Source: a virus. From it: a stretch of DNA of 64,000 nucleotides. Position numbers and translations under genes: made by a program. Shown piece by piece: positions 20,808-28,166 of the stretch (positions are counted from its first letter, which is position 1; every line of letters starts with the position of its first letter). Location of the stretch: the IMG/VR virus record IMGVR_UViG_3300043411_000942, positions 62,001 through 126,000 of that record. The stretch is one strand, 5' to 3'. A model generated the notes under the pieces. The model was not told the DNA's origin and searched no databases. It was given only the letters and a program-made list of their open reading frames with translations.

Positions 20808-21260
20808 TACTTTATAGGTAATCTACTTAGCACATGCAGAATAGGTGCGGTTCGACACGCCTAGCCACTTTTGCAGTCTAATGTAGAGCTTCACCAAAGG
20901 GGTTGCCCCCCAACGCACGGGTCTAAAGTAGGAGCCGTAGTAAAATTCGTCTAACATCCGGGACTACTTACGCTAACTCCGCTTGGTAGTCAAATGCTAG
21001 CATGCAGAAAGGCCTACCCGTTTTTAGGTAGGCCTTCTTCCAGGCAGGTGAAGAGACTTGTGGTCTCTTCCGAGGAGCCTAACTCTTGATCAGAAAGCTA
21101 GGGTTCCTCTGCAAGCGGACTCCCTCCGCACGATTATATTCATTGAGGTCTCTTTCATCGCTACAAGGTTAACCTCAGGTAGGACCGAGTCCATACTCTA
21201 GAGGTGCTCTGGTTAAGGTGGCCAACCTCTCCAGTCATGTTACTTACGTTCGTCTCGTCC
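20808..21260. other. Non-coding island with hairpins
   Basis: No credible ORF. It shares CAACGCACGGG (20911-20921 versus 1074-1084) and GTAGGAGC[CT]GTAGT (20928-20941 versus 634-647) with the 427-1145 island. Contains hairpins GACTAC/GTAGTC, GAAGAGAC-TTGTG-GTCTCTTC (21050-21070), GCGGA/TCCGC and a terminator. Confidence 0.55.
21009..21040. terminator. Bidirectional terminator
   Basis: AAGGCCTACC (21009-21018) pairs with GGTAGGCCTT (21027-21036) around a T-rich loop, followed by CTTC. Probably ends transcription within the island. Confidence 0.6.
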
Positions 21261-21266
21261 TACGCT

Positions 21267-21638
21267 TTAACCAAGATCTTCGATTTTATCACCTGCGGTT
21301 AGCGTCTCGATCGTGTCTAGGATCCAACGTAGATCTCTACTGGGGGAGTTTAGCTCGATGTCAGACCTATCTTCAAGGTTTGAGCCAGACAGTCGAGCAG
21401 TCTCAGAAAGGAAGCAAAGGTCGAACGACCAACTTTTGGTTGACCATTCTGCTTGAACTCCACCCTCTGGCGTTGGGTAGATGTAAACTCTGGCCTCTAG
21501 GATATCTTCCACACGGGGGAGATACTCTCGTGCTGTCTCTACAGCTGCCCTCGAAGGTGCGAACCCCCAGCCATCTAGCCACCCATCTTTGAGCTTGAGC
21601 AACTCAGTTAGCTGAGCGTTGATCGTTTCCAGGCTCAT
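21267..21638 (-). CDS. Hypothetical protein, 123 aa
   Basis: LTELLKLKDGWLDGWGFAPS followed by helices and VYIYPTPEGGVQAEW belongs to a widespread small family of the form l..l..g.Wd..ga..p.....a...l......p.i.p.p.Ggv..eW. Its role is unknown. Overlaps its upstream neighbour by 4 bases. Confidence 0.7.
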   Translation of the reverse strand: MSLETINAQLTELLKLKDGWLDGWGFAPSRAAVETAREYLPRVEDILEARVYIYPTPEGGVQAEWSTKSWSFDLCFLSETARLSGSNLEDRSDIELNSPSRDLRWILDTIETLTAGDKIEDLG

Positions 21639-21835
21639 GACTTACCAAGCTTTGCTAAAGCCAAGGAGTAACCTTCATGTCGTTGACGTTCCAACTCCAA
21701 CTGAGACGCAACGTCCCAACCTTCGAGAAGGGCTGACTCAAGTCGAACGATAGCCTCATCCGTGCTCGCGAGAAGCCTGGAGAGCCTTTCCACTGGGGAG
21801 CCGCGTTGAATCAACCTTGAAGTTACAGTGACCAT
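21635..21835 (-). CDS. Hypothetical helical protein, 66 aa
   Basis: After MVTVTSRLIQRG the rest is one or two amphipathic helices (VERLSRLLASTDEAIVRLES). Coupled to the gene downstream by an ATGA overlap. Confidence 0.6.
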   Translation of the reverse strand: MVTVTSRLIQRGSPVERLSRLLASTDEAIVRLESALLEGWDVASQLELERQRHEGYSLALAKLGKS

Positions 21836-21843
21836 ACAATCCC

Positions 21844-22104
21844 CTACGGGTTCGAGGTGATCTTGCTTAACTTTTCTTTCAGCTCTTGAGCAGAAATGTC
21901 GAGTTCGATCAAGCTGCTAAAGAGTGCGAGAACTTCGAGTGTCTTAGAGTGACTCAAAGTAACCTCGTCGAAGGCTGTCTTTGTCGTAACCGCTAGGTGC
22001 TTCCACCTCTCGGTCTCGGATCGCCAGTAGCTAACTTGGGCGCTTTTGTACATGTAGGTCAGCCCGATAGTTACAAGCAAACCAGCGAAAATCAAAACTA
22101 CCAC
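21844..22104 (-). CDS. Single-span membrane protein with coiled coil, 86 aa
   Basis: GTG start. MVVLIFAGLLVTIGLTYMY is one N-terminal membrane span; the rest (SETERWKHLAVTTKTAFDEV...) is helical and would lie on one side of the membrane. Confidence 0.65.
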   Translation of the reverse strand: MVVLIFAGLLVTIGLTYMYKSAQVSYWRSETERWKHLAVTTKTAFDEVTLSHSKTLEVLALFSSLIELDISAQELKEKLSKITSNP

Positions 22105-22123
22105 TTAGGCTTCTCCTCTAGAC

Positions 22124-22223
22124 TCAGGTATGTACCGTGAAGTTCACCGAGTAAAGACACGTCTGCCGGATCCCGACTTGATGATCGACTTGGGCGATGG
22201 TGACGCGTGTTGCCATCCAGCAG
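22124..22223 (-). pseudogene. Decayed partial duplicate of the neighbouring gene
   Basis: Two blocks resemble the 3' half of the gene at 22224-22556: CA[TC]CCAGCAGCTAAGGC and CTGCCGG[AG]TCC on the plus strand, in the same order but with a shorter interval. A 30-codon ORF (22124-22216, starts MATRVTIAQVD) crosses it. Best read as a truncated tandem copy. Confidence 0.35.
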
Positions 22224-22556
22224 CTAAGGCAACAGACTACGATCTGCATCGGAACTAACCTCTGGACTCAAGTATACCTCTGCCGGGTCCTCTAGAATCA
22301 GACTCAGTCTGGACCTACCTCGAATTTGAATAGGCGGGTTAGGTCCTGGACGAGTCCAATCTAGGGTCTGAGTCGCCATTGTAGCTTCGAGGTGGTCAAG
22401 GTCCCACCCAGCAGCTAAGGCCACAACAACGCCGACCCGAATCGCAGACAACTTCAGAGTATCACCTTCGCGGGGGTACCAGCTAACTACTGGACCCCTC
22501 GCATACTCTGGGAAGGCTGCGAGTACAGCGTTAAAAACTTCAGGGGGCAACTTCAT
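22224..22556 (-). CDS. Hypothetical protein, 110 aa
   Basis: ATG 22556 (MKLPPEVFNAV) is preferred to TTG 22571. Contains AIRVGVVVALAAGWDLDHL and LILEDPAEVYLSPE. Its 3' part is duplicated just downstream. Overlaps the upstream gene. Confidence 0.6.
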   Translation of the reverse strand: MKLPPEVFNAVLAAFPEYARGPVVSWYPREGDTLKLSAIRVGVVVALAAGWDLDHLEATMATQTLDWTRPGPNPPIQIRGRSRLSLILEDPAEVYLSPEVSSDADRSLLP

Positions 22557-22863
22557 TACTGGCGGGCTCAACTTCCTCGATGTCGTTGATATCTGCCATA
22601 CACCAGTAGCGACCTCGACCTACCCAAACAATTTGAGGGTTTTGTGCGGGGACCGTTTGACCGTGGAGGGGGTAAGCATCACTGCCAGGCATAAGATGAT
22701 GCACGCGCACCTTACGTCGCTTGGTGTTGATCACGGGGTCACCGTAACCCCCTCGACCCATGTCCACAATCAAGATGTCAGCCTTAAGGGTCACAACATC
22801 CCCCTTCTTAAGGGGGAGCTTACGCTCGTCATGGTAGCCAAGGTACTTTTTGGTGGTGCTCAT
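22540..22863 (-). CDS. Hypothetical barrel-like protein, 107 aa
   Basis: LPLKKGDVVTLKADILIVDMG, then TKRRKVRVHHLMPG and QIVWVGRGRYWCM suggest a small beta barrel (KOW-like). Driven by promoter copy 20. Confidence 0.65.
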   Translation of the reverse strand: MSTTKKYLGYHDERKLPLKKGDVVTLKADILIVDMGRGGYGDPVINTKRRKVRVHHLMPGSDAYPLHGQTVPAQNPQIVWVGRGRYWCMADINDIEEVEPASNEVAP

Positions 22864-22870
22864 AGAGTGT

Positions 22871-22899
22871 AGTACGAGATGGAGGGCTAGGCCCTTAAC
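22871..22899 (-). promoter_or_regulatory. ECF-like phage promoter, copy 20
   Basis: Minus strand: GTTAAG (22899-22894), 16-base spacer, TCGTACT (22877-22871), 7 bases to ATG 22863. Confidence 0.7.
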
Positions 22900-22985
22900 C
22901 TAGATCGACGGAGACAGGAAGGGCTTGATTTTTTCAGACAGGTGCTGTAAGCTAACCCTTAGAAACTCTAACTGAAAAGGTATTT

Positions 22986-23738
22986 GTGTACTCAGAAGAC
23001 GCGTATATTTCCGTGGGTCGACCTGGAGCTGGATCTTGCGTAGTGCGGGCTAAAACGTGGCCTGGAGACGAGAAGCTAATAGAGAGGTTCTCCCGGAACT
23101 ATCCACCAGGCACTATTATCGCGCACAAAGGTTTGCGATGGGTGATTCGGTCAGGGGGAGCACTGGAGGCGGTGGCAGCGACCCCAGCCCTACCAACGAC
23201 CGTGACTCCGAGCTACGTACCTCCAAGCCCCCAAGTAACTGGACCTGGACCTGGACCTCAAGTGCAGCAGCTACCCGTCCAAGTTGAAGTTGACGAAGAG
23301 TTCTTGCTTGAACGCACGAAGCTCCACAGACCTTACGCTCCAGTAGATGTAAAGCCTCCAGTTTTCAGTGAGTACCCTACGCTAGAGGGTCTGGTGCGCC
23401 CAGATACTCACTACCCTCAATACCTCAAGGGTAGTGAGTTAGTGCAGCTAACTCAAAGCGAAGCGCTGGCTCGAATCAAAGAGCTTGAAGCTAAGGTTAG
23501 CCTACTTGAGGCGTATATCCAGAGGTTGGACCCTAATACGAGCGTTGAGACTCCGCCCGTAGCAGATGTTGTAAGCGCTCAACCTACAACCATCAACCCT
23601 GGTGAGGTGTGGGTTTCCAAGGACCCTAGAAGGTCGACTCCATTTACCGTGCAGTCTGTAGATGAAGATAACTTCTACACGACCGCTGGCCGATCAATCA
23701 ACCTTAGCCGCCTCCACTGCTACCGTAGGGTCAGCTAA
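22986..23738 (+). CDS. Multidomain hypothetical protein ending in a GEVWxSKDxRR domain
   Basis: 250 aa, GTG start. N-terminal globular part, a Pro-rich linker with GPGPGP (three 6-base repeats), a coiled coil (ALARIKELEAKVSLLEAYIQ), and a C-terminal 48-residue domain GEVWVSKDPRRSTPFTVQSV ... INLSRLHCYRRV. The same domain ends the protein at 33731-34372. Convergent with the next gene, overlapping by 45 bases. Confidence 0.7.
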   Translation: MYSEDAYISVGRPGAGSCVVRAKTWPGDEKLIERFSRNYPPGTIIAHKGLRWVIRSGGALEAVAATPALPTTVTPSYVPPSPQVTGPGPGPQVQQLPVQVEVDEEFLLERTKLHRPYAPVDVKPPVFSEYPTLEGLVRPDTHYPQYLKGSELVQLTQSEALARIKELEAKVSLLEAYIQRLDPNTSVETPPVADVVSAQPTTINPGEVWVSKDPRRSTPFTVQSVDEDNFYTTAGRSINLSRLHCYRRVS

Positions 23739-24041
23739 GTCTACCCACTCATAGTGGTTCTGAGGGATCAGAGTAGCGTCAAGCTTGCTAAGGTAGGACT
23801 TGACGCTACTGATTTCTTGAGCACTTAGATGGCCATACCACCCAGGACTTCCGAGGTAGACCCAGTCATCCAGGTTAATCTGTTTTGAACCGTACGTACC
23901 GTAAGGTAGTGGGACGTAGTTGTCGTGCGCTCTCTCCAGGTCCGATGGGTTTTGATCTGGTCGCATCCCATAGGGGATCCCCCAGAGCACGAGATCCTTA
24001 CCTCGATAGAGCACTCGAATAGAAGCTAGCTTCTGGTCCAT
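23694..24041 (-). CDS. Hypothetical protein, 115 aa
   Basis: Starts MDQKLASIRVLYRGKDLV from promoter copy 21. Contains LVLWGIPYGMRPD and QINLDDWVYLGSPGWYGHL. No family recognised. Confidence 0.65.
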   Translation of the reverse strand: MDQKLASIRVLYRGKDLVLWGIPYGMRPDQNPSDLERAHDNYVPLPYGTYGSKQINLDDWVYLGSPGWYGHLSAQEISSVKSYLSKLDATLIPQNHYEWVDLADPTVAVEAAKVD

Positions 24042-24047
24042 GCCTAC

Positions 24048-24075
24048 CCTACGTAATGCAAACGCCAGCGTTAAC
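24048..24075 (-). promoter_or_regulatory. ECF-like phage promoter, copy 21
   Basis: Minus strand: GTTAAC (24075-24070), 15-base spacer, ACGTAGG (24054-24048), 6 bases to ATG 24041. Confidence 0.75.
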
Positions 24076-24280
24076 TTGTTTTTGTGTACACCCTAGGCTT
24101 GTACACCCAGTACTCGTTCGACACGTAACCTACAATCGCAGTACCTGTAGCTATCTTATCGTAGGCGATTAGCCAGTCTTTGATCTTCCTCTCAGCTAGC
24201 ACCATGGACAACTCAGACAAGCTCTCGGCTTGGAGCGTAACATCTCCCTGTAGGCCTCCACGGTAGTCGGCGAACACCAT
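24071..24280 (-). CDS. Hypothetical protein, 69 aa
   Basis: ATG 24280 (MVFADYRGGLQG) overlaps the previous stop as TGATG. Ends VYKPRVYTKTS at the next promoter. The longer frame from 24382 runs over the upstream gene and is rejected. Confidence 0.6.
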   Translation of the reverse strand: MVFADYRGGLQGDVTLQAESLSELSMVLAERKIKDWLIAYDKIATGTAIVGYVSNEYWVYKPRVYTKTS

Positions 24281-24510
24281 CACCGCTCTTCCCGTATTTC
24301 CGACTTGGCGGCTCTCCTGGCGGCCTTCCGTGGTTTCCGCCTCACCCGAGCCCGCTCCGATGCTGACGTGATGAACACACACCCGCCTCGGTCCGCGATG
24401 CGCTCGGGCTTGGACATGTCCGTGTTTGGTTTTGTACCGTAAGCCTTCATGCGGTTCGGCTTTGAGCGTTTACGCTTTACTGGCTCATGCTTTTTCTTGG
24501 TGTCACTCAC
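24280..24510 (-). CDS. Very basic protein, 76 aa
   Basis: GTG start in overlap with the CYTH gene. Lys/Arg-rich at both ends (KKKHEPVKRKRSKPNR; RVRRKPRKAARRAAK), with a short GGCVFITSA in the middle. Likely binds nucleic acid. Confidence 0.6.
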   Translation of the reverse strand: MSDTKKKHEPVKRKRSKPNRMKAYGTKPNTDMSKPERIADRGGCVFITSASERARVRRKPRKAARRAAKSEIREER

Positions 24511-25004
24511 GTCCTCACCTCAACCCCCATAGGAGAGTCTGCTAGGCTAGAATTCGTGTACCGAGCATCAAGAGTCACCTCTTCTCCGAGCCACCCTGGA
24601 AACGAGAACGCTTCATACTCACTAGTCAGCTCAATTTCAGCCATAACTAGTCCCGCGTTCGCTCCATGGAACTCGTCAATCTCCCAAATGTGACCCTCTG
24701 GTCGGTGGGGTTGGTGGTGGTAGCGGTACCGAGTCTTAGATACGATCGACCGGGTACAACGAGCTAACAACTCCTTTGCATCCCGTATTGGAATCTCGTA
24801 CTCGAACTCAGCACGCTTGAGCTTTCCTGCTCCCTTGATCGTAAGGTACCCAGTGCCGCCCCACTTACTCCCAACGGTTCGTATTCGCAGAAGGTGACGG
24901 TTATCTTCTAGAAGATAACCCTGCTCGTAGAGCTTTCCAGCCTCTGCAAATGCTCTCCAGGTGTCGTTCACAACGAGGAACTTGCGTTCAATCTCAATTC
25001 CCAC
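24507..25004 (-). CDS. CYTH-domain phosphatase
   Basis: GTG 25004 (MGIEIERKFLVVN) is chosen because GAGG lies 5 bases before it. EIERKFLV is the CYTH signature (ExExK). Downstream strands LLRIRTVG, YLTIKGAGKLKRAEFEYEIP, IWEIDEFHGANAGLVMAEIE and YTNSSLA follow the CYTH tunnel-fold order with its alternating Glu/Arg/Lys. Known members hydrolyse inorganic triphosphate or thiamine triphosphate, or cyclise ATP. Triphosphatase is most likely by similarity to short bacterial CYTH proteins. Confidence 0.85.
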   Translation of the reverse strand: MGIEIERKFLVVNDTWRAFAEAGKLYEQGYLLEDNRHLLRIRTVGSKWGGTGYLTIKGAGKLKRAEFEYEIPIRDAKELLARCTRSIVSKTRYRYHHQPHRPEGHIWEIDEFHGANAGLVMAEIELTSEYEAFSFPGWLGEEVTLDARYTNSSLADSPMGVEVRT

Positions 25005-25257
25005 GCCCACCTCCAATGTCAAACGTCAAAGTGTTACCGTCAACCTTCGTGATGAGGGAGGCTTTACCTCCAAACAGGAGGTAAGACTCAACCAGAGTGG
25101 GGTCTGTAACCCCATAGGCCACGGACTGAGCAGCCTCGTAGAGATCGTGGTCTGGAAACCTAAGCCCTAGTTGCACCTCAGCTACGAACTTCATTGCCGC
25201 AGCAACCAGGAACTGCTCAATCACACCAGCGTTCTCTAGTTCTCTAACTTGTCGCAT
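24994..25257 (-). CDS. Hypothetical protein, 87 aa
   Basis: ATG 25257 (MRQVRELENAG) follows GAGG. Helical with FPDHDLYEAAQSVAYGV. Overlaps both neighbours slightly, so it is part of the same operon. Confidence 0.6.
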   Translation of the reverse strand: MRQVRELENAGVIEQFLVAAAMKFVAEVQLGLRFPDHDLYEAAQSVAYGVTDPTLVESYLLFGGKASLITKVDGNTLTFDIGGGRGN

Positions 25258-25786
25258 TTTCCTCTTTGGAGTCAAGCTCAATGTCCGCCTTCAACAGCTC
25301 AACGAATCTTGGCCACACTCGCTCACAGAAGTGAGTGCATCCAACGTGGTCGTGAGTACTGATCTCCTCATACCAACTGGGACGGTAGCTTGGCAAGGCT
25401 GTCTCACCATTTCTCCAGTCACTAATACCAAGCTCCGTAGAAAAGTCAGCTGCTTCTAGCAACCTCGTCTCTTTTTCGTACTCTGCTGTACCCTTCGGCC
25501 AGATACCCGAGATGAGCGTAGTCATGTTACGCTTCGTCTCCCGCTCGTCAATTCGGTCTGGCACTCCAGTAGGCTTCAGCTTCCCGTAGAGGTAAGTACT
25601 ATCGCACTGAGTAAGGAACTCTCGGAACTCACAGCCTGGTTGGCTCCAGACGTAGACGTAGCTGCCATTATCTGACATGGCAGAGAAGAAGCCAATCGAC
25701 GTGTCGATAACAATGATAGCCCAACCGCTTCGAGCGTCTCTCGGCAAGAAGAACCGTTTCAGATTGGGTTTTGCTAGGTCAGCCAT
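25244..25786 (-). CDS. Conserved phage protein, 180 aa; paralogue at 53770
   Basis: GWAIIVIDTSIGFFSAMSDN then GSYVYVWSQPGCEFREFL matches GWAVVVLDLKDGYFSTVSDW and GNYSYMWPNIGEGLDFRQFL of the gene at 53770-54291. The pattern GwA.ivid...G.fs..SD.G.Y.Y.W......FreFL is, to my knowledge, common in phages of Gram-negative bacteria. Function unknown. Confidence 0.75.
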   Translation of the reverse strand: MADLAKPNLKRFFLPRDARSGWAIIVIDTSIGFFSAMSDNGSYVYVWSQPGCEFREFLTQCDSTYLYGKLKPTGVPDRIDERETKRNMTTLISGIWPKGTAEYEKETRLLEAADFSTELGISDWRNGETALPSYRPSWYEEISTHDHVGCTHFCERVWPRFVELLKADIELDSKEENATS

Positions 25787-26076
25787 TAGCGCCTGCCTAC
25801 CTCGGGGTAAGTGTGTTCCGTTTCAGTAAGCAATGAGGTGAAGCTCATGTACTTAGCCTCTGGTCCAAGAATCCTTAGTAGTACCATGAACGCAGGTTGA
25901 CATATCTTTAAGCAGGCGGGGCAAATCCACTTGATATTCAACCCATCGTAGGCAACGAAGATAGACGTAAACCCAGCTGCCTCGGCCTCTACGGTAGGGT
26001 AACTGCTACCACTAAGAGATGTGAAAGACTTCCCACAATGACAAGAGTGGGTCACCATTTTTTCGGAGTGATTCAT
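25786..26076 (-). CDS. Zinc-ribbon protein, 96 aa
   Basis: HSCHCGKSFTSLSG about residues 10-23 and WICPACLKICQP about residues 50-61 form a split zinc ribbon. Overlaps both neighbours by stop-start junctions. Confidence 0.65.
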   Translation of the reverse strand: MNHSEKMVTHSCHCGKSFTSLSGSSYPTVEAEAAGFTSIFVAYDGLNIKWICPACLKICQPAFMVLLRILGPEAKYMSFTSLLTETEHTYPEVGRR

Positions 26077-26231
26077 GTTTTCGCCAGTATCCGATCCGGT
26101 CCTGTAACGTTCAACGCTGTGAGCTGCTGAAGGGCTGAGCTGTAGCTCAGTTCATTCGACTTCCACTGTCGGAGCACCTCCCGTACTGCATCGTTAGCCC
26201 AGCGCATCAGGGTAGCTCTTCTGAGCTTCAC
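26073..26231 (-). CDS. Small helical protein, 52 aa
   Basis: GTG 26231 follows GAGG. The frame (MKLRRATLMRWANDAVREVL...) ends in an ATGA overlap with the zinc-ribbon start. It fills an otherwise empty 150-base gap and has basic, amphipathic helices. Confidence 0.6.
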   Translation of the reverse strand: MKLRRATLMRWANDAVREVLRQWKSNELSYSSALQQLTALNVTGPDRILAKT

Positions 26232-26246
26232 GGTAACCTCGTAAGG

Positions 26247-26279
26247 CTAGGCCCTACTATCTCGGATAGTAGGGCCTAG
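26247..26279. terminator. 15-bp hairpin terminator
   Basis: CTAGGCCCTACTATC (26247-26261) pairs perfectly with 26265-26279, loop TCG. It follows the 3' end of the leftward gene at 26287. No T-run on that strand, so strength is uncertain. Confidence 0.6.
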
Positions 26280-26286
26280 TTCTGTT

Positions 26287-26481
26287 TCAGAGTTTGGCGA
26301 TTCCGTCTCGAATGGCCTTCTGAGTGGCGGCATTCCAGCGGTAGGACTTGGCGTCCATTTGAAGGTTCATGAACGCATCGCTCTTGCTCATCCCATCGAG
26401 GGAGCCGAGAAAATTCTGGACCGCGATGGTCTTGACGTCTTTGCGGGTAGAGAGCTTCTGGATGATTTCTGCGGTAAGCAT
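26287..26481 (-). CDS. Hypothetical protein, 64 aa
   Basis: MLTAEIIQKLSTRKDVKTIA... SKSDAFMNLQMDAKSYRWNA is mostly helical, with 'a..NfL..l....s..dA..Nl..da..Y.Wn..T..AI..GI', a pattern of a small phage family. Starts from promoter copy 22 with a 20-base leader that contains AAGGAGA. Confidence 0.7.
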   Translation of the reverse strand: MLTAEIIQKLSTRKDVKTIAVQNFLGSLDGMSKSDAFMNLQMDAKSYRWNAATQKAIRDGIAKL

Positions 26482-26501
26482 TGTGTGTCTCCTTGCCTGA
26501 T

Positions 26502-26530
26502 ACTACGAAGTGAGACCAGAAAGCTTTAAC
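26502..26530 (-). promoter_or_regulatory. ECF-like phage promoter, copy 22
   Basis: Minus strand: GTTAAA (26530-26525), 16-base spacer, TCGTAGT (26508-26502). A 20-base leader with its own ribosome site precedes ATG 26481. Confidence 0.7.
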
Positions 26531-26556
26531 CGACTTCTACGATTTTCTTCTTCGGC

Positions 26557-26789
26557 TGGTAGGGTTGGTGGGAGTCGAACCCACTTGGTAGCTGCAAAGT
26601 CATGAGGGAAACGCGCTTCCTTCTATGGGCAGGTATCGGCCGTACCCCCAACTGTTACCAGGTGGGGCCATAGTCAGTGCATCCGCAACCTCACTTCAAT
26701 TCTGAAGCTCCTCTCCGAGCTTCCTACTCCAGCTATGGCTTTCGCCCCTCGATCCGTTTTTGAGTGCCTTTCCGTCAGGCTCCAACCCT
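26557..26789 (-). ncRNA. tRNA-like structured RNA with encoded CCA, 233 nt
   Basis: Read on the minus strand, the 3' end is T-arm GTGGG-TTCGACT-CCCAC (26584-26568), acceptor strand CAACCCT (26567-26561), then ACCA. The matching 5' strand AGGGTTG is at 26789-26783, followed by a D-arm-like GCC-loop-GGC hairpin. Between lie GGC-GAAA-GCC, GAAGCTC/GAGCTTC, CCCCA/TGGGG and GGAA/TTCC hairpins. Position 8 is G, not T, and no anticodon stem is clear. No tmRNA tag ending in Ala-Ala is visible. It may be an intron-bearing tRNA or a tmRNA-like molecule. Confidence 0.5.
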
Positions 26790-26930
26790 AAAGTGCCGGT
26801 CTTTCCCGGCTGTCACTTGACTCACCCAATTCACCGTACGTCAAGAGTAAGGACGAAGGAGACTCAACACAACCACTTCCGTTGGGTGCCCCGATTCCAC
26901 TACCCGCACACCACCACGACACCACACCAC
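26790..26930 (-). other. Non-coding stretch 5' of the tRNA-like RNA
   Basis: No ORF. Contains GCCGG-GAAAGA-CCGGC just upstream of the RNA; a similar CCGG-loop-CCGG hairpin occurs near 31285 on the minus strand. Could be a 5' leader. Confidence 0.35.
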
Positions 26931-27104
26931 TTAATTAGTCCCGCCTACTTTACCGCAAGCTGTACACACTCCATGCTTCATTGCTGAAGCCCCGTCATGG
27001 TACACATGAGTGCAACGCACCTGTAGGTGTTTTAGCTCTTCCTCGAAGTCCTTTATAGCCTTCTGGAGGTGCTCCTTCAAGGCCTTAGCCGACTCAGCCT
27101 TCAA
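26931..27104 (-). CDS. Small zinc-binding coiled-coil protein, 57 aa, TTG start
   Basis: From TTG 27104 the frame reads MKAESAKALKEHLQKAIKD, then ELKHLQVRCTHVYHDG and GVCTACGKVGG. The C-terminal CxH...CxxCG is a typical phage zinc-binding tail. Overlaps the end of the HTH gene by 11 bases with GAGG before the start. Confidence 0.6.
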   Translation of the reverse strand: MKAESAKALKEHLQKAIKDFEEELKHLQVRCTHVYHDGASAMKHGVCTACGKVGGTN

Positions 27105-27360
27105 CTTGGCCTCGCTCGGTAATGACCCTACTCACCTCTTCTAGTAGGAATCGCAGTACAAGATTGGACGCTGGAGGGATGACAACTCCTCGCCTCCAAC
27201 GACTTACAATAGGCCTACTTGTATCGAAGACTATTGCCGCCTGAGCGTCGTTGAGTCCTAACGCATCGCAACCTCTAGTGAATAAGCTAGTAAACACCTC
27301 ATTTGCGGACGCAGGACTTACAGCTTGTAGATCAGCTCGCAAGGCTTCCAGAGGAGTCAC
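27094..27360 (-). CDS. XRE-like helix-turn-helix protein
   Basis: 88 aa. LNDAQAAIVFDTSRPIVSRW about residues 36-55 is a helix-turn-helix (A..f..Sr..vSRW..G...P), followed by an amphipathic C-terminal helix. Likely a small DNA-binding regulator. Coupled to the gene upstream by an ATGA-type overlap. Confidence 0.7.
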   Translation of the reverse strand: MTPLEALRADLQAVSPASANEVFTSLFTRGCDALGLNDAQAAIVFDTSRPIVSRWRRGVVIPPASNLVLRFLLEEVSRVITERGQVEG

Positions 27361-27656
27361 AGGCTAATGACCCCCACAATCCAATCCCCATTGATCTCCA
27401 CATGGCCGGTAGGGCAAGTACACCCGTAGGGGTGAACGAGGGGGAGATCTGATGGGTCGTCAGGGTCCACGTAGACCATGACTACCGTTGGGTTGACTGG
27501 GTCGTCAGCACGAAAGTGACGACAAGTGCCAACAACTTGACGCTGAGTCACCCCAAACTTCAGTTGCATTCCAGCAAGGGACGATGGGGGGTCGTTTGCT
27601 TTGAACCACCGGGCTCGAATCTTCGAGCCCTTGGTGATGTAGGGTGCTTTGCTCAT
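27357..27656 (-). CDS. Hypothetical protein, 99 aa
   Basis: Begins MSKAPYITKGSKIRARWFK from promoter copy 23. Beta-rich (VVGTCRHFRAD, TVVMVYVDPDD) with YGCTCPTGH near the end. Probably a small barrel. Confidence 0.65.
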   Translation of the reverse strand: MSKAPYITKGSKIRARWFKANDPPSSLAGMQLKFGVTQRQVVGTCRHFRADDPVNPTVVMVYVDPDDPSDLPLVHPYGCTCPTGHVEINGDWIVGVISL

Positions 27657-27662
27657 ACAGAC

Positions 27663-27691
27663 CTTACGTACCTCGTACTGAGACCTTTAAG
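27663..27691 (-). promoter_or_regulatory. ECF-like phage promoter, copy 23
   Basis: Minus strand: CTTAAA (27691-27686), 16-base spacer, ACGTAAG (27669-27663), 6 bases to ATG 27656. TAA inside the -35 is the upstream stop. Confidence 0.75.
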
Positions 27692-28166
27692 TGTAGCTGG
27701 CAAAAAGACGATCGGCTGCCTCTTTTACCGAGAGGCCTTCCTCAAAGACAGTAAAGGGTTGCCCCACTGGGACTTTCTTCCGCTTGACTCTCTTATACTC
27801 TACCACGTCCACGCACATAAGTACCTGAGCAAGGTCGTTTGGAGGGTCTTGGGGGGCTCCAAAAATGAACCGGGCGTTTGGGACTGGAGCGAGCATCAAG
27901 CTGTGGTGAGACTCGAACATCTTCTTTATAGCCTGGAACCTAGGTTTCAGGTCTACTTGACTATCCACCTTGAACGTCGACTTTGAGGGCTGACGGTCTT
28001 GCTCAGCCTGTTCGGCTATGAGCTTCAGACAAGTCTTGCACTTCGGTACGAGGTGAGGGGCCACGTACTTAGGGTCAATGTTACGACCACACCACATGGC
28101 GTCCTCGGTTTCAAGTAACGCATGAGCAACGAGGTGCCCCGAGACGATACCTAGAATCCACTTCAT
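27687..28166 (-). CDS. Hypothetical protein, 159 aa
   Basis: ATG 28166 (MKWILGIVSGHLVAHALL) makes an ATGA overlap with the L7/L12-like gene; the longer frame to 28217 is rejected. Contains MWCGRNI and PKCKTCLKLIAEQ (possible metal site) and a C-terminal FEEGLSVKEAADRLF. Confidence 0.65.
   Translation of the reverse strand: MKWILGIVSGHLVAHALLETEDAMWCGRNIDPKYVAPHLVPKCKTCLKLIAEQAEQDRQPSKSTFKVDSQVDLKPRFQAIKKMFESHHSLMLAPVPNARFIFGAPQDPPNDLAQVLMCVDVVEYKRVKRKKVPVGQPFTVFEEGLSVKEAADRLFASYT

Noticed and set aside
26557-26789. Standard tmRNA
   Set aside because: Lacks the conserved 5' block with TTCGAC, a tag ORF ending in Ala-Ala, and normal length; kept only as a tRNA-like RNA.
26557-26789. Group I intron inside a tRNA
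   Set aside because: The 150-base interior is short, and I could not place P7 or an intact anticodon arm. Not excluded, but not claimed.
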